In this document: positions 7,388-15,717 of the stretch, one piece after another | How positions within the stretch are numbered: the stretch's first letter is position 1 | How the letters are laid out: each line of letters begins with the position of its first letter | Assembly: GCA_965237765.1 (NCBI GenBank) | Contig: OZ250157.1 | Coordinates: 496,001-560,000, forward strand | Reading direction: 5' to 3' | Source of the DNA: WTGJ01 sp965237765 | GTDB taxonomy: Bacteria; Chloroflexota; Anaerolineae; Aggregatilineales; Phototrophicaceae | Length of the DNA stretch: 64,000 bases | Notes under the pieces: generated by a model | Databases searched by the model: none | What the model was told of the DNA's origin: nothing | What the model saw: the letters and a program-made list of their open reading frames with translations, nothing else | Made by a program: the position numbers and the translations under genes

Positions 7388-8212
7388 ATGGCCGTAACAG
7401 GGCTCAGCAACGGCGAGATTCAGGTTAACGGCGCGACACTCTATTACGAAATTGCGGGCGAGGGCGAAACGCTTCTCTTCGCACATGCCGGCATCGCCGA
7501 TAGCCGAATGTGGGATAACCAATTCGAAGCGTTCAGCAACAGCCACCGCGTCCTCCGCTACGATATGCGCGGCGCTGGGCGCAGCTCGCCACAAGAAGGC
7601 GAATTCGCGCATCGTGACGACCTCGTCGCTTTGCTGGACGCATTGGAAATCGAACAAGTGCATGGCGTCGGCAATTCGGATGGCGCGCGCGTGCTGCTCG
7701 AGCTGGCCCTCATCCAGCCGCAACGCCTTGCCAGCCTCACGCTCGTCGCCCCCAATATCGAAGGTTTCGACTGGCGCGAGCGGTATTCCCTGCCCTATGA
7801 AACGGAGATCGAATCCCTGCTGGCAATCGCCGATTACGAACAGGCGACCGAGCTGGTCGCGAAGCGTTGGTTGGACGGTAACCAGCGTAAAGTGTCTGCC
7901 GTCCCGCGTGCGCTTCGCAGGGCCTTGCAAGAGATGATCATCATCCCTTTGCGCAATAGCAATCGCTACGAAGCGGAAGAGGGCCCGCTAACCCCGCCCA
8001 TAAATGATCGCCTGGCGGAAATTGATGTAAATACCTTGCTCATCATCGGCGACCTGGATCTGCCGATATTCCACGAGATGGCCGACCGCCTGCAACAGAA
8101 CCTGCGCCGCTTCCGAAAAGTTACGATGACCAGCACAGCGCACTTGCCAAGCATGGAGCGCCCTGAAGAATTTAACTGGCGCCTGCTGCACTTCCTGCGC
8201 CGCGGCCGTTAA
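7388..8212 (+). CDS. Alpha/beta hydrolase
   Basis: 274 residues. FAHAGIADSRMWD supplies the oxyanion-hole region, RYDMRGAGRSS the conserved strand 4 motif, GNSDGA the nucleophile elbow with Ser97, LLIIGDLDLP the acid Asp, and TSTAHLPSMERP the catalytic His. This is a standard cytosolic alpha/beta hydrolase (esterase, lactonase or 3-oxoadipate enol-lactonase-like). ATG 7388 is chosen because GAGG at 7377-7380 precedes it at good distance and homology starts soon after; the frame is open from 7289. It stands as a single gene closed by a strong hairpin. Confidence 0.85.
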   Translation: MAVTGLSNGEIQVNGATLYYEIAGEGETLLFAHAGIADSRMWDNQFEAFSNSHRVLRYDMRGAGRSSPQEGEFAHRDDLVALLDALEIEQVHGVGNSDGARVLLELALIQPQRLASLTLVAPNIEGFDWRERYSLPYETEIESLLAIADYEQATELVAKRWLDGNQRKVSAVPRALRRALQEMIIIPLRNSNRYEAEEGPLTPPINDRLAEIDVNTLLIIGDLDLPIFHEMADRLQQNLRRFRKVTMTSTAHLPSMERPEEFNWRLLHFLRRGR

Positions 8213-8214
8213 AA

Positions 8215-8253
8215 GAGCGGGGTGGCGCCCGGTTGGGCGGCACCACCCCGCTC
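8215..8253. terminator. Bidirectional hairpin between convergent genes
   Basis: An 11-bp stem GAGCGGGGTGG (8215-8225) pairs with CCACCCCGCTC (8243-8253); inside it CGCCC (8226-8230) pairs with GGGCG (8235-8239) over a GGTT loop, leaving a 3-base bulge. It lies 3 bases after the hydrolase stop and 27 before the stop of the converging LysM gene. A-runs on both sides suit termination in both directions, though U-tracts are short. Confidence 0.75.
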
Positions 8254-8279
8254 AGAAAATTGTCATTTATCGCAAGAAA

Positions 8280-9680
8280 TCATTGCATTGCGGCCGCCAG
8301 CGCCCCGCAGGCCGGGCAACCGCCGCCGGGCCGTATGATGGCATAGCCCGCTTGCGGATCGCTGCTGTAGTGCGTAGCGTCGATATTCCAGACGATGAAG
8401 AGACGAACGATGCCGCTGCCGCGTGCCAGGCGTACAGCGGTTGCCAGCCATTCCGCTTGCTGCGCGACGGTCGTATTCGCGCCCCAGGCAAAGCCGCTCG
8501 AAATCGACCCATAACCTTCTGGCGAAACGTAGCCGATTTCCGTGAAGCAGAGCTGCTTGCCAGGGAAAAGCGAGCGATACAGCTCCACCATTGTCGGGTA
8601 ATACCAGGTGTAATGACCAGAGCTGCCGACAGGGGCACCGCTGCGCGCGGTGGGTGGGACAGCGCCGGAGTTGTAATGGATGCCGAGGCAATCCATGTAG
8701 TTGGCGGCGCCGGCCGCGGCCATCTGGCGCAAGAAGACGTCGTCGTTGCAACCACCAGCCTGACAACCGCCCTGAAAATAGCCGGTCGGTGAAGGCGCAC
8801 CGCTGATTACGAGCGTGCCCGGGTTGGCAGTTTTGATGGCCGCGTAAGCCGCGCGCAGCATATCGGTGTAATTGCTGCCGCTGATGAAGCCATTGGGCCA
8901 TTCGCGCTCGATATTCTGTTCATTCCAAACCTCGATGCCGTTGGCACCGTGCGAGGCGAGCGAGCCAAGGAAGGCGCCGTAATCTCGGTAGTATTGCTGC
9001 GGGTTATTGCGCAATTGATTATGGTCACCGATGACGCTAAACAAAATGTTTAAGCCGGAATTATGCGCCTGCTGGATTTGCCCGGCCTCGCCCGAAGCGT
9101 CGGTGCCGCCATTATAGCGCAGCTGGAATTTGACCCAACTCATGCCGGCCCCGCGCATCGCATCCACATGTCCGAAGCCAAATGCCTGCCCGCCCAGCGC
9201 GAAGCCACTCCCTGCAGCCGGTGGCGGCAAGTTGGCGATCGGCACATCGCCGCCAGTCGTGGCCGGCGGCGCGCCAGGCACTTTGAGCACCTGGCCAATG
9301 TAGAGAAGATCCGGATTCACTATGTTGTTGATTTGCGCTAAGGTGAAGTAATCAGTATTGAAGCGCGCAGCGATGTCCCCCAAGGTATCACCCGCAACGA
9401 CGGTATAGCTGCCGTATTCGCTGGGCGCGGCGGGAGCGCCGGGAGCGCTGGGCGCCTCCTGGCCCGGGATCACCAGTGTCACGCCCGCATGGATGAGATC
9501 AGGATCGGTGATGTTGTTGGCCGCAATGAGCGCGTCCAGCGTGACGCCAAACTGCCTGGCTATTGAGAATAGCGTGTCGTCGGGCTGAGTGACGTATACG
9601 CCTTGCGCGGAAACGCCCGCCGCAAGCGCCAGCGTGAGCAGAAAACAGAGCATTGTGAGTCTGACAGATGAACGGTTCAT
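8280..9680 (-). CDS. Secreted LysM-domain clan-A glycoside hydrolase-like protein
   Basis: 466 residues. A signal peptide (1-25, ending GVSAQ) is followed by two LysM repeats (about 28-72 and 91-135; each with the pattern GDTL-x-x-IA-x-x-F and INNI-NPDL-x-x-G-x-x-L-x-V-P), a Pro/Ala linker, and a TIM-barrel domain from about 160. IEVWNEQNIE holds the likely acid/base Glu254 and CFTEIGY the likely nucleophile Glu381, the GH-A clan arrangement seen in GH5/GH39-like enzymes. It probably binds peptidoglycan or chitin-like glycan and cuts or binds beta-glycans outside the cell. ATG 9680 starts the signal peptide; upstream in-frame ATGs at 9725 and 9743 are less likely. Confidence 0.85.
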   Translation of the reverse strand: MNRSSVRLTMLCFLLTLALAAGVSAQGVYVTQPDDTLFSIARQFGVTLDALIAANNITDPDLIHAGVTLVIPGQEAPSAPGAPAAPSEYGSYTVVAGDTLGDIAARFNTDYFTLAQINNIVNPDLLYIGQVLKVPGAPPATTGGDVPIANLPPPAAGSGFALGGQAFGFGHVDAMRGAGMSWVKFQLRYNGGTDASGEAGQIQQAHNSGLNILFSVIGDHNQLRNNPQQYYRDYGAFLGSLASHGANGIEVWNEQNIEREWPNGFISGSNYTDMLRAAYAAIKTANPGTLVISGAPSPTGYFQGGCQAGGCNDDVFLRQMAAAGAANYMDCLGIHYNSGAVPPTARSGAPVGSSGHYTWYYPTMVELYRSLFPGKQLCFTEIGYVSPEGYGSISSGFAWGANTTVAQQAEWLATAVRLARGSGIVRLFIVWNIDATHYSSDPQAGYAIIRPGGGCPACGALAAAMQ

Positions 9681-9771
9681 CGGTTTTGCCTGACCTTTAT
9701 CCTTGTATTGCTGCGTAGGATTCATTCTATGCAGCACCGCCAAGTGCGCAAGCGGGTTACCAAAGATTCAC

Positions 9772-9800
9772 TTGTGAGATGATCTCATATCCAGTACCAT
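9772..9800 (+). promoter_or_regulatory. Putative glnA promoter with palindromic operator in the spacer
   Basis: TTGTGA (9772-9777), a 17-base spacer and TACCAT (9795-9800) resemble a sigma-70 promoter, 4 of 6 matches in each hexamer. A perfect palindrome TGAGAT-G-ATCTCA (9775-9787) lies over the end of the -35 element and the spacer, where a bound regulator would block polymerase. It does not match the GlnR/TnrA box TGT-N-A-N7. Inference. Confidence 0.4.
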
Positions 9801-9836
9801 ACTACCTTGCTCGTTAGCTAAAGGAGGGAATGAGAA

Positions 9837-11264
9837 ATGAGTTACGTTGCGCCCGGTAGCGCCAGGACATCCCCGGCCGCGCTTTTGAATTGGGCAAACA
9901 ACAGCGGAGCAGAATTTTTGGATATTCGCTTTACCGACATCCGCGGCCACGTGCAGCATTTCACTGTGCCGCTCGTAGCGGTAGACGAAGGCAATTTTGA
10001 AGAAGGCTTCGGTTTTGATGGGAGCAGCGTGCGCGGCTTCCAGAGCATCGATCAATCTGACCTCATCCTCATTCCCGATTTAGATACCGCGATTATCGAC
10101 CCCTTTTTTACGCGCAAGACCGTCGCCCTATTCGCTGACGTCTATGACCCCCTCACGCGCGAGCCATACGGTCGTGACCCACGCGGTGTTACCAAACGAG
10201 CCGAGGCCCATTTGAGGCAAAGCGGGATCGCTGACACTTCGTACTTCGGCCCCGAAGCTGAATTTTTCATGTTCAGCAATGTGCAATACGAAACCAATCA
10301 GTACATGAGTTACTACGAGGTCGATTCGAACGAAGGGTTCTGGAATACCGCCTCCGACGACCCCGCCCATAGCTACCTCAACCGCATCAAAGAGGGCTAT
10401 TACCCCTTACCGCCGATGGATAAGACTCATAATGTGCGCGCCGATATGGTCGACACCATGATTAAATGCGGCATCCCGGTCGAGCTGCACCACCATGAGG
10501 TCGGCGGCGCGGGGCAAGCGGAGATCGACATCCGCTTCGATACCCTGCTGCGCATGAGCGACAATATGCAGAACTACAAATACATCGTGCGGAACGTCGC
10601 GCAGCAGCACGGCTTGATCGCTACCTTCATGCCCAAACCACTCTTCGAGGAAAACGGCTCCGGTATGCACGTGCATATGAGCCTCTGGAACGGCAGCGAA
10701 ACGCTCTTCTACGATGGGGATGGCTACGCGAATTTGAGCCAGATGGCACTCTGGTATATCGGCGGCATCCTGCGGCACGCGCCGGCCTTGCTCGCTTTCA
10801 CCAACCCGACCACGAATAGCTACCGTCGCCTCGTTCCCGGCTACGAAGCACCGGTCAACCTCGTCTATTCCAACCGAAACCGCTCAGCCGCCGTCCGCAT
10901 CCCCGTCTATAGCAGCAGCCCCAAAGCCACGCGCATTGAAGCGCGCTTCCCGGATCCTGCCTGCAACCCCTACTATGCCTTACCGGCACTACTCATGGCC
11001 GGGCTGGATGGCATCCGCAATCAGATCGACCCCGGCGATCCGGCCGATTACGATCTCTACGAACATCCCGGCAGCACGCCCGTCGTCCCCGGCACCCTGG
11101 CCGATGTCTTGAAAGTGCTGCAGACAGACAAAGACTTCCTGCTCGAAGGCGGCGTCTTCACTGACGACATCATCGATAGCTTCTGCGAACACAAGCAATT
11201 GGAATCCGACGCCATCGCCATGCGCACGCACCCTCACGAATTTCAGATGTATCTGGATACCTAG
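9837..11264 (+). CDS. glnA: Glutamine synthetase, type I
   Basis: 475 residues, normal for GSI. EGFGFDGSSVRGF (56-68) carries the latch Asp loop; YFGPEAEFFMF, VELHHHEVGGAGQAEID and ENGSGMHVHMSLW hold the metal and glutamate-binding Glu/His residues; NRSAAVRIP and EARFPDPACNPYYAL hold ATP and substrate arginines. It makes glutamine from glutamate, ammonia and ATP. DLYEHPGST (Tyr408) aligns with the NLYDLPPEE adenylylation loop of GSI-beta enzymes, so control by adenylylation is possible though the following residues differ. Strong AAAGGAGGGA upstream. It stands alone, with its own terminator, about 9 kb from amt and PII. Confidence 0.97.
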   Translation: MSYVAPGSARTSPAALLNWANNSGAEFLDIRFTDIRGHVQHFTVPLVAVDEGNFEEGFGFDGSSVRGFQSIDQSDLILIPDLDTAIIDPFFTRKTVALFADVYDPLTREPYGRDPRGVTKRAEAHLRQSGIADTSYFGPEAEFFMFSNVQYETNQYMSYYEVDSNEGFWNTASDDPAHSYLNRIKEGYYPLPPMDKTHNVRADMVDTMIKCGIPVELHHHEVGGAGQAEIDIRFDTLLRMSDNMQNYKYIVRNVAQQHGLIATFMPKPLFEENGSGMHVHMSLWNGSETLFYDGDGYANLSQMALWYIGGILRHAPALLAFTNPTTNSYRRLVPGYEAPVNLVYSNRNRSAAVRIPVYSSSPKATRIEARFPDPACNPYYALPALLMAGLDGIRNQIDPGDPADYDLYEHPGSTPVVPGTLADVLKVLQTDKDFLLEGGVFTDDIIDSFCEHKQLESDAIAMRTHPHEFQMYLDT

Positions 11265-11301
11265 GCGCGCCGCACAGTTCGTTGCCACGAATTCCCAGGA
11301 G

Positions 11302-11325
11302 GGCCGCCAGCAGGCGGCCTTCTTG
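11302..11325 (+). terminator. Rho-independent terminator of glnA
   Basis: Stem GGCCGCC (11302-11308), loop AGCA, stem GGCGGCC (11313-11319), then a T-rich tail TTCTTGCTTCTT. Located about 40 bases after the glnA stop and before the converging gene stop at 11331. Confidence 0.8.
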
Positions 11326-11330
11326 CTTCT

Positions 11331-11969
11331 TCAAGCGGGCGGGTTTCGGCGGGCGGCGAGTTGACGCGCCTCCGATAGCACAAAATCGACCGTCGCCGCG
11401 ATGGAAGGCTCCGGCAGGATATGCGCGGGTAGCGGGTGCACGGTCGCCGCTAGCAATTGCGCGCCGCCATCACCCAACCACAATTGCGCCCGCCCCACAC
11501 AGCCCGCCGCCACGCGCGCCAACCGCAAAACTCCCGATTGCAGTTGGGTTTCATCCGCCGGAGCCAACGAAACGCAGAACGCTTCGCCTTCACACAACCC
11601 AACCTGCTGCGCGACCGTGCAGCGAATCCAACGCTCGCCGCGCTCATCCCGCCAATCGCTACCAGGGGCGAGTATGGCCGTCCGGTAACCGGCTCGCAAT
11701 GGCGCGGATAGGGGGCCACCCAACGTCCCCGCCGCATTCACAGCGTGGTAGCCCATCGCATCCAGCACAAAGAGCGCCGCGCGGCCGCCGGTCAACTCGT
11801 GATGCCAGCTATCTTCATCGCTCGCGCCGCCCAGGTCCAAAAGCAATGCCCTGACGCCGCCAGTAGCATAGCGGGCGCGCAATTCCCTCAGCCAACGCCC
11901 CACGCGAGCCGCCAGGGCAAAATCACCGCCCAGGCCCTGCGTATACAGCAATGTCAGCGATTCCGCCAT
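11331..11969 (-). CDS. Uncharacterised protein, possibly a degenerate metallophosphoesterase-type domain
   Basis: 212 residues, no signal peptide or membrane segment. The N-terminal order LTLLYTQGLGG...LAARVGRWLRELR...ALLLDLGGASD...LTGGRAALFVLDAMGYHAVN recalls the start of 5'-nucleotidase/UshA-like metallophosphoesterases (YTND-x-HG, LLLD-x-GD, G-x-A-x-x-x-x-LN-x-x-GYDA), but the metal-binding Asp and His of the first motif are absent. This likeness is by eye and weak. Its ATG lies inside the end of the enoyl-CoA hydratase gene (16-base overlap) without a clear ribosome site, suggesting coupled translation. No function can be given. Confidence 0.6.
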   Translation of the reverse strand: MAESLTLLYTQGLGGDFALAARVGRWLRELRARYATGGVRALLLDLGGASDEDSWHHELTGGRAALFVLDAMGYHAVNAAGTLGGPLSAPLRAGYRTAILAPGSDWRDERGERWIRCTVAQQVGLCEGEAFCVSLAPADETQLQSGVLRLARVAAGCVGRAQLWLGDGGAQLLAATVHPLPAHILPEPSIAATVDFVLSEARQLAARRNPPA

Positions 11970-12730
11970 TGCGGAGAGCGCTTCTCGATGAAGGCCGCCA
12001 TCCCCTCGCGTTTGTCCTCGGTGCCGAAGCTCAAATAGAAATTCTGCTTTTCATAATCCAGGCCATCCTGCAGCGTCATCTGCTCGGTCTTGCGGACGGC
12101 GTCTTTAATCAATTGCACGGCCATGCGCGGCATGGCGGCGATGCGACCGGCGAGGGCGATCGCTTCGTCGAGGTAGGTTTCTAGGGGAAAGACATGGTTG
12201 ACGAGGCCATAATGCAGGGCCGCGGGCGCTTTGAGGTGGCGGTTGGCCAGCATCACCTCCAGCGCCAGGCGTGACCCGATCGCCCGCGGCAGGCGTTGCG
12301 TGCCGCCAGCGCCAGGGATGATGCCCAGCGTGATTTCCGGTTGTCCGAAGCGCGCCGTCTCCGATGCGACGATGAGATCGCACATCATCGCGAATTCGCA
12401 ACCGCCGCCCAGCGCCCATCCAGAAACAGCGGCGATGACTGGCTTGCGCAACATGCCGAAAGCGCGCCAATTGGTGATGCCATCATCCTTCATCATGTCG
12501 ACGGTATCGCGCTCGGCCATCTCTTTGATATCGGCGCCGGCGGCGAAGGCTTTATCGCTGCCCGTTACGACCATGCAACCAATCTCTTCGTCGGTATCGA
12601 AAGCGGCGAGCACGGCGAAACTTTCACTGAGCAGCTGCGGGTTCAGGGCGTTAAGGGCCTGTGGCCGGTTGAAGCGCACCAGACCAACGCCCGGCGCGGG
12701 GGTTTCGCTGAGGATGTATTCGTAGCTCAT
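11954..12730 (-). CDS. Enoyl-CoA hydratase/isomerase family protein
   Basis: 258 residues of the crotonase superfamily. AFAAGADIKEM (61-71) forms the CoA/oxyanion loop, GGGCEFAMMCD holds Glu112 and PEITLGIIPGAGGTQRL holds Glu132, the two catalytic glutamates of true enoyl-CoA hydratases spaced 20 residues apart. It hydrates 2-enoyl-CoA to 3-hydroxyacyl-CoA in beta-oxidation or related CoA pathways. Length is typical. No other fatty-acid gene is nearby; the overlapping downstream gene is of unknown function. Confidence 0.92.
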   Translation of the reverse strand: MSYEYILSETPAPGVGLVRFNRPQALNALNPQLLSESFAVLAAFDTDEEIGCMVVTGSDKAFAAGADIKEMAERDTVDMMKDDGITNWRAFGMLRKPVIAAVSGWALGGGCEFAMMCDLIVASETARFGQPEITLGIIPGAGGTQRLPRAIGSRLALEVMLANRHLKAPAALHYGLVNHVFPLETYLDEAIALAGRIAAMPRMAVQLIKDAVRKTEQMTLQDGLDYEKQNFYLSFGTEDKREGMAAFIEKRSPQWRNR

Positions 12731-12828
12731 CGCCGCCTCGCATTCGTTTGCCGCCAGTCTAGCGGGCGCTGGTGGCGCGCGCTACGCCTTCACCTATGCT
12801 GCTAGTGAACGACATCACGGAGGCAACG

Positions 12829-13662
12829 ATGGCACCCAACTTGAAGGCTGCCCGCGATTATGTCTATGCCCACGGTACGCTCTGGGAACGAGCGCTATAC
12901 GCTTATCATTTCGAGGACGGCCCGCTGGCGCGGCTGCATGCCTGCCTCGCTACCTACCAAAACGAAGATGGCGGTTTCGGCCACGCCTTCGAGCACGACA
13001 TCCGCTGTCCCGATTCGAATCCGCTGGCGCTGGAATTTCTATTGACCGCGCTCCGCGTATGCGATATCCCGCCCGGAGACTTGCTGCGGGGCGCGGCTGC
13101 CTGGCTGGAGGGGCAGCTGCTTCCCGATGGTGCGCTGCGCAACCCGCCGGCCGTCCTCGATTACCCGCACGCTCCATGGTGGGCGGGCGGTGGGCAGGAT
13201 GTGCCCATCGCCATCACTGGCAACCTGCACGCGCATGGGGAGAGCACGTCGACGCTGCTCGCCGCCGCGGCACACTGGGCAGAGCAACACATGTCGGCCG
13301 CCCAGATCCGCGCCAATGAGTGGCTCTTCATGTGCTACCGCCCCTACGAATACTATTTCGCCCTGCCCGAATCGCCCGCCGTCCTCGCCTGCCGTGCAGC
13401 CACACTGGAGAACATCGTCGCACTCGCCGGAACGTTGCCGCCAGAACAGACTTATTCGCTCTTCTTCTTCGCCATTGAACCAGCCTCGCCCGCAGCACAA
13501 GCCCTACCCGAGCCGCTCCTGAGGCACGCGCTCTCGACGCTCTACGAAGCGCAGCAGGAAGACGGCGCCTGGCACGATCAGCATGGCTTGGCGCACTGGT
13601 ACCCATATGTGACCGTCTGCGCGCTGCTGGCGTTGCGGCGATTCGGCATCTTGGACACTTGA
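12829..13662 (+). CDS. Terpenoid-cyclase/prenyltransferase-like alpha-toroid protein
   Basis: 277 residues. The segments YQNEDGGFGHAFEHDIR (about 44-60) and YEAQQEDGAWHDQHGLAHWYPY near the C terminus resemble the Q-x-x-DG-x-W/F repeats of alpha/alpha toroid folds found in squalene cyclases and prenyltransferase beta subunits. No DXDD or DDXD catalytic motif is visible, so it may be a non-catalytic or uncharacterised member. ATG 12829 is preceded by GGAGG at 12819-12823. It is followed 66 bases later by the M23-like/GH fusion gene, and the two may be co-transcribed. No signal peptide. Confidence 0.65.
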   Translation: MAPNLKAARDYVYAHGTLWERALYAYHFEDGPLARLHACLATYQNEDGGFGHAFEHDIRCPDSNPLALEFLLTALRVCDIPPGDLLRGAAAWLEGQLLPDGALRNPPAVLDYPHAPWWAGGGQDVPIAITGNLHAHGESTSTLLAAAAHWAEQHMSAAQIRANEWLFMCYRPYEYYFALPESPAVLACRAATLENIVALAGTLPPEQTYSLFFFAIEPASPAAQALPEPLLRHALSTLYEAQQEDGAWHDQHGLAHWYPYVTVCALLALRRFGILDT

Positions 13663-13728
13663 TGGCGTTGCGCCCGCGCCGCGCCGGCCTACACTGGATA
13701 CGGCTTCCCATCAACGAAGGCACACGGT

Positions 13729-15717
13729 ATGGCCAGCGTGAGCCACACCCTCGTCTTACCTGAGGAAAACCAAGAATCCTGGCGCAACACCACGAAACGC
13801 TACCACCAGGCCTTCGCCAACCTCGCCATCATCCACGGCGTCCGCGAACACAACCTGAACCGATATCGTGACGTCTCGACCATCGCGGCGGCAGGTTGGT
13901 TGGGCGAGGAGCCATTCCAGCACATCGAATTAGTGTACCGCAACGTAGTGCGCGTCGACGTCATCCCCGCCAATACGCCGGCCGAGCTCCAAGCGACGCT
14001 CGATGCGCGCGCCGCTCATGATGATCGTTTCGGCGCCCTGCTCAACGAAGACGGGCATTTGCGCGAGCGTTTCAGCATCGATTGGCCGTGTGACGCCAAC
14101 CCGGCCCGCATCCTGCGCGGTTTTTACGATGGGCCAGAGGAGGATCTGCGCCATTTAGGCATCGACATCGGCGCATCGGCCGGCAGTGTCGTGCGCGCGG
14201 GGGCGGCCGGCACCGTCGCCCATATCTCGCGGCAGGAAGACGGCCTCGGCTTTGGCGCCTACACGCAAATCAGCAGCAGGCACGACGGCCAAACATATAC
14301 CCTGACGTACACGCACCTGGATAACATCAACCTGAACCTCGGCGAAGAGGTCACCGTCGGGCAGGCCATCGCCAGCGCGGCGGCGGAACGCTTCACACTC
14401 ATCTGCCAGTCAGAAGGAGATGGCGTCGAAGGATTCCTCCTCCCCTACGTGCGCGACCCAGCGCCGATGCTCCATTGGCGCGACCTGGTGATGCGCACCA
14501 CTGGCGTCTGGTTGAGAATCCGTGCCGCCGCCGGCACTGAGCACCCGCAGGTGGATAGCATCCGTCCCGGCGAAATTACCACCACACTCGAGCCCCATGG
14601 CGAAACACTGCAGAAGCTGGGGATCGAGGGCAGTTGGCTGCACGTCGCCAATGAGAACGGCACGGAGGGCTACGCCGCCGCCCGCTATCTGGAAGCGCGC
14701 CGCCCCCGCCCACAACCCGACGGCCCGCCATCAGCGGGTCACAACGGCCGCCAATTGCCGAGAGCCAACCTCACCGGCATCAACCTGGATATCCATAACC
14801 CGCGCGGCCGCCCCGACCCCGATCGCCTAGGGGAAATTGGCTGGGTACGCCTGAAATACAATGTCTCCTATGACCCCAGCCGGCGCACCTACGGCAACCA
14901 AGATCTGGAAACGGCCTACACGCGCCATTTCCCCGTCTTTGAGCGCTACGTGCACGCCGGCGCCAAACTCATCGTCATCTTCACACACCAACTTTATGGC
15001 GAAGGCGCCAACTACTACTGGCCGGATATGGCCAACCCTTCGGCCGGTAGCACTTCGCGTTGGACCGCCTTCATCCCGCATTACGCGGAGATGGCCGGCC
15101 GCGCCGCCGCGCAATTCGCCAGCTCAGGTATCGTTTCCGCCTACCAGATCTGGAACGAGCAGGATACCTTTCCGGCACACGCGCGCGCCGCCGTGCCGAT
15201 TCCAGCCTATGATTACGCGCAACTATTCGCCGCCACCTACCGCGCCATCCGCGCGCACGATAGCAACGCACATATCCTCACCGGCGGGCACATCACGGGC
15301 GCGGGCGCGGGCGTACTTTACGCCCGCAAAACGCGCGACGCCCTGCCTAATGATGTGCGCCCCGATGGCCTGGCGTTCCACGCCTACGGGCTGGGCATCG
15401 GGCGCGAGCACTCACCCTATAGCATATGGGGCAAACTGAGCGACGCCATCACCAACTATGACACCGTGTATGGCGACCTACCGTTGTACATCACCGAGTG
15501 GGGCGTCCTGGATCGGCAATATTTCGACGAAACGGAAGCGATAACCACCTACGTGCGCCAATTCATGAGCGTGGTGGAAGCGAACCGCGAGCGCGTCGCC
15601 ACCGCCTGCTGGTACGGCTGGGGACACGGTATGGATAATGGTTACGGACTGGTCGATTTCGGCGGCCACCCCAACCACCCGCTCTACGAATACTTCTCGA
15701 ATTTCAGGCCGGGTTAG
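13729..15717 (+). CDS. M23-like + SH3-like + clan-A glycoside hydrolase fusion, no signal peptide
   Basis: 662 residues. After an N-terminal region without hydrophobic leader comes an M23/LytM-like beta domain (about 135-250): HLGIDIG gives the H-x-x-x-D pair (His142, Asp146) and YTHLDN a conserved His196, but the terminal HLH motif needed for zinc peptidases is missing, so it is probably not catalytic. Residues about 252-325 look like a bacterial SH3 domain. From about 345 a TIM barrel follows, with Glu477 in YQIWNEQD and Glu590 in YITEWG as likely acid/base and nucleophile. The domain logic parallels the LysM hydrolase at 8280-9680, yet that one has a signal peptide. Its end overlaps the converging ftsH by 14 bases. 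Confidence 0.8.
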   Translation: MASVSHTLVLPEENQESWRNTTKRYHQAFANLAIIHGVREHNLNRYRDVSTIAAAGWLGEEPFQHIELVYRNVVRVDVIPANTPAELQATLDARAAHDDRFGALLNEDGHLRERFSIDWPCDANPARILRGFYDGPEEDLRHLGIDIGASAGSVVRAGAAGTVAHISRQEDGLGFGAYTQISSRHDGQTYTLTYTHLDNINLNLGEEVTVGQAIASAAAERFTLICQSEGDGVEGFLLPYVRDPAPMLHWRDLVMRTTGVWLRIRAAAGTEHPQVDSIRPGEITTTLEPHGETLQKLGIEGSWLHVANENGTEGYAAARYLEARRPRPQPDGPPSAGHNGRQLPRANLTGINLDIHNPRGRPDPDRLGEIGWVRLKYNVSYDPSRRTYGNQDLETAYTRHFPVFERYVHAGAKLIVIFTHQLYGEGANYYWPDMANPSAGSTSRWTAFIPHYAEMAGRAAAQFASSGIVSAYQIWNEQDTFPAHARAAVPIPAYDYAQLFAATYRAIRAHDSNAHILTGGHITGAGAGVLYARKTRDALPNDVRPDGLAFHAYGLGIGREHSPYSIWGKLSDAITNYDTVYGDLPLYITEWGVLDRQYFDETEAITTYVRQFMSVVEANRERVATACWYGWGHGMDNGYGLVDFGGHPNHPLYEYFSNFRPG

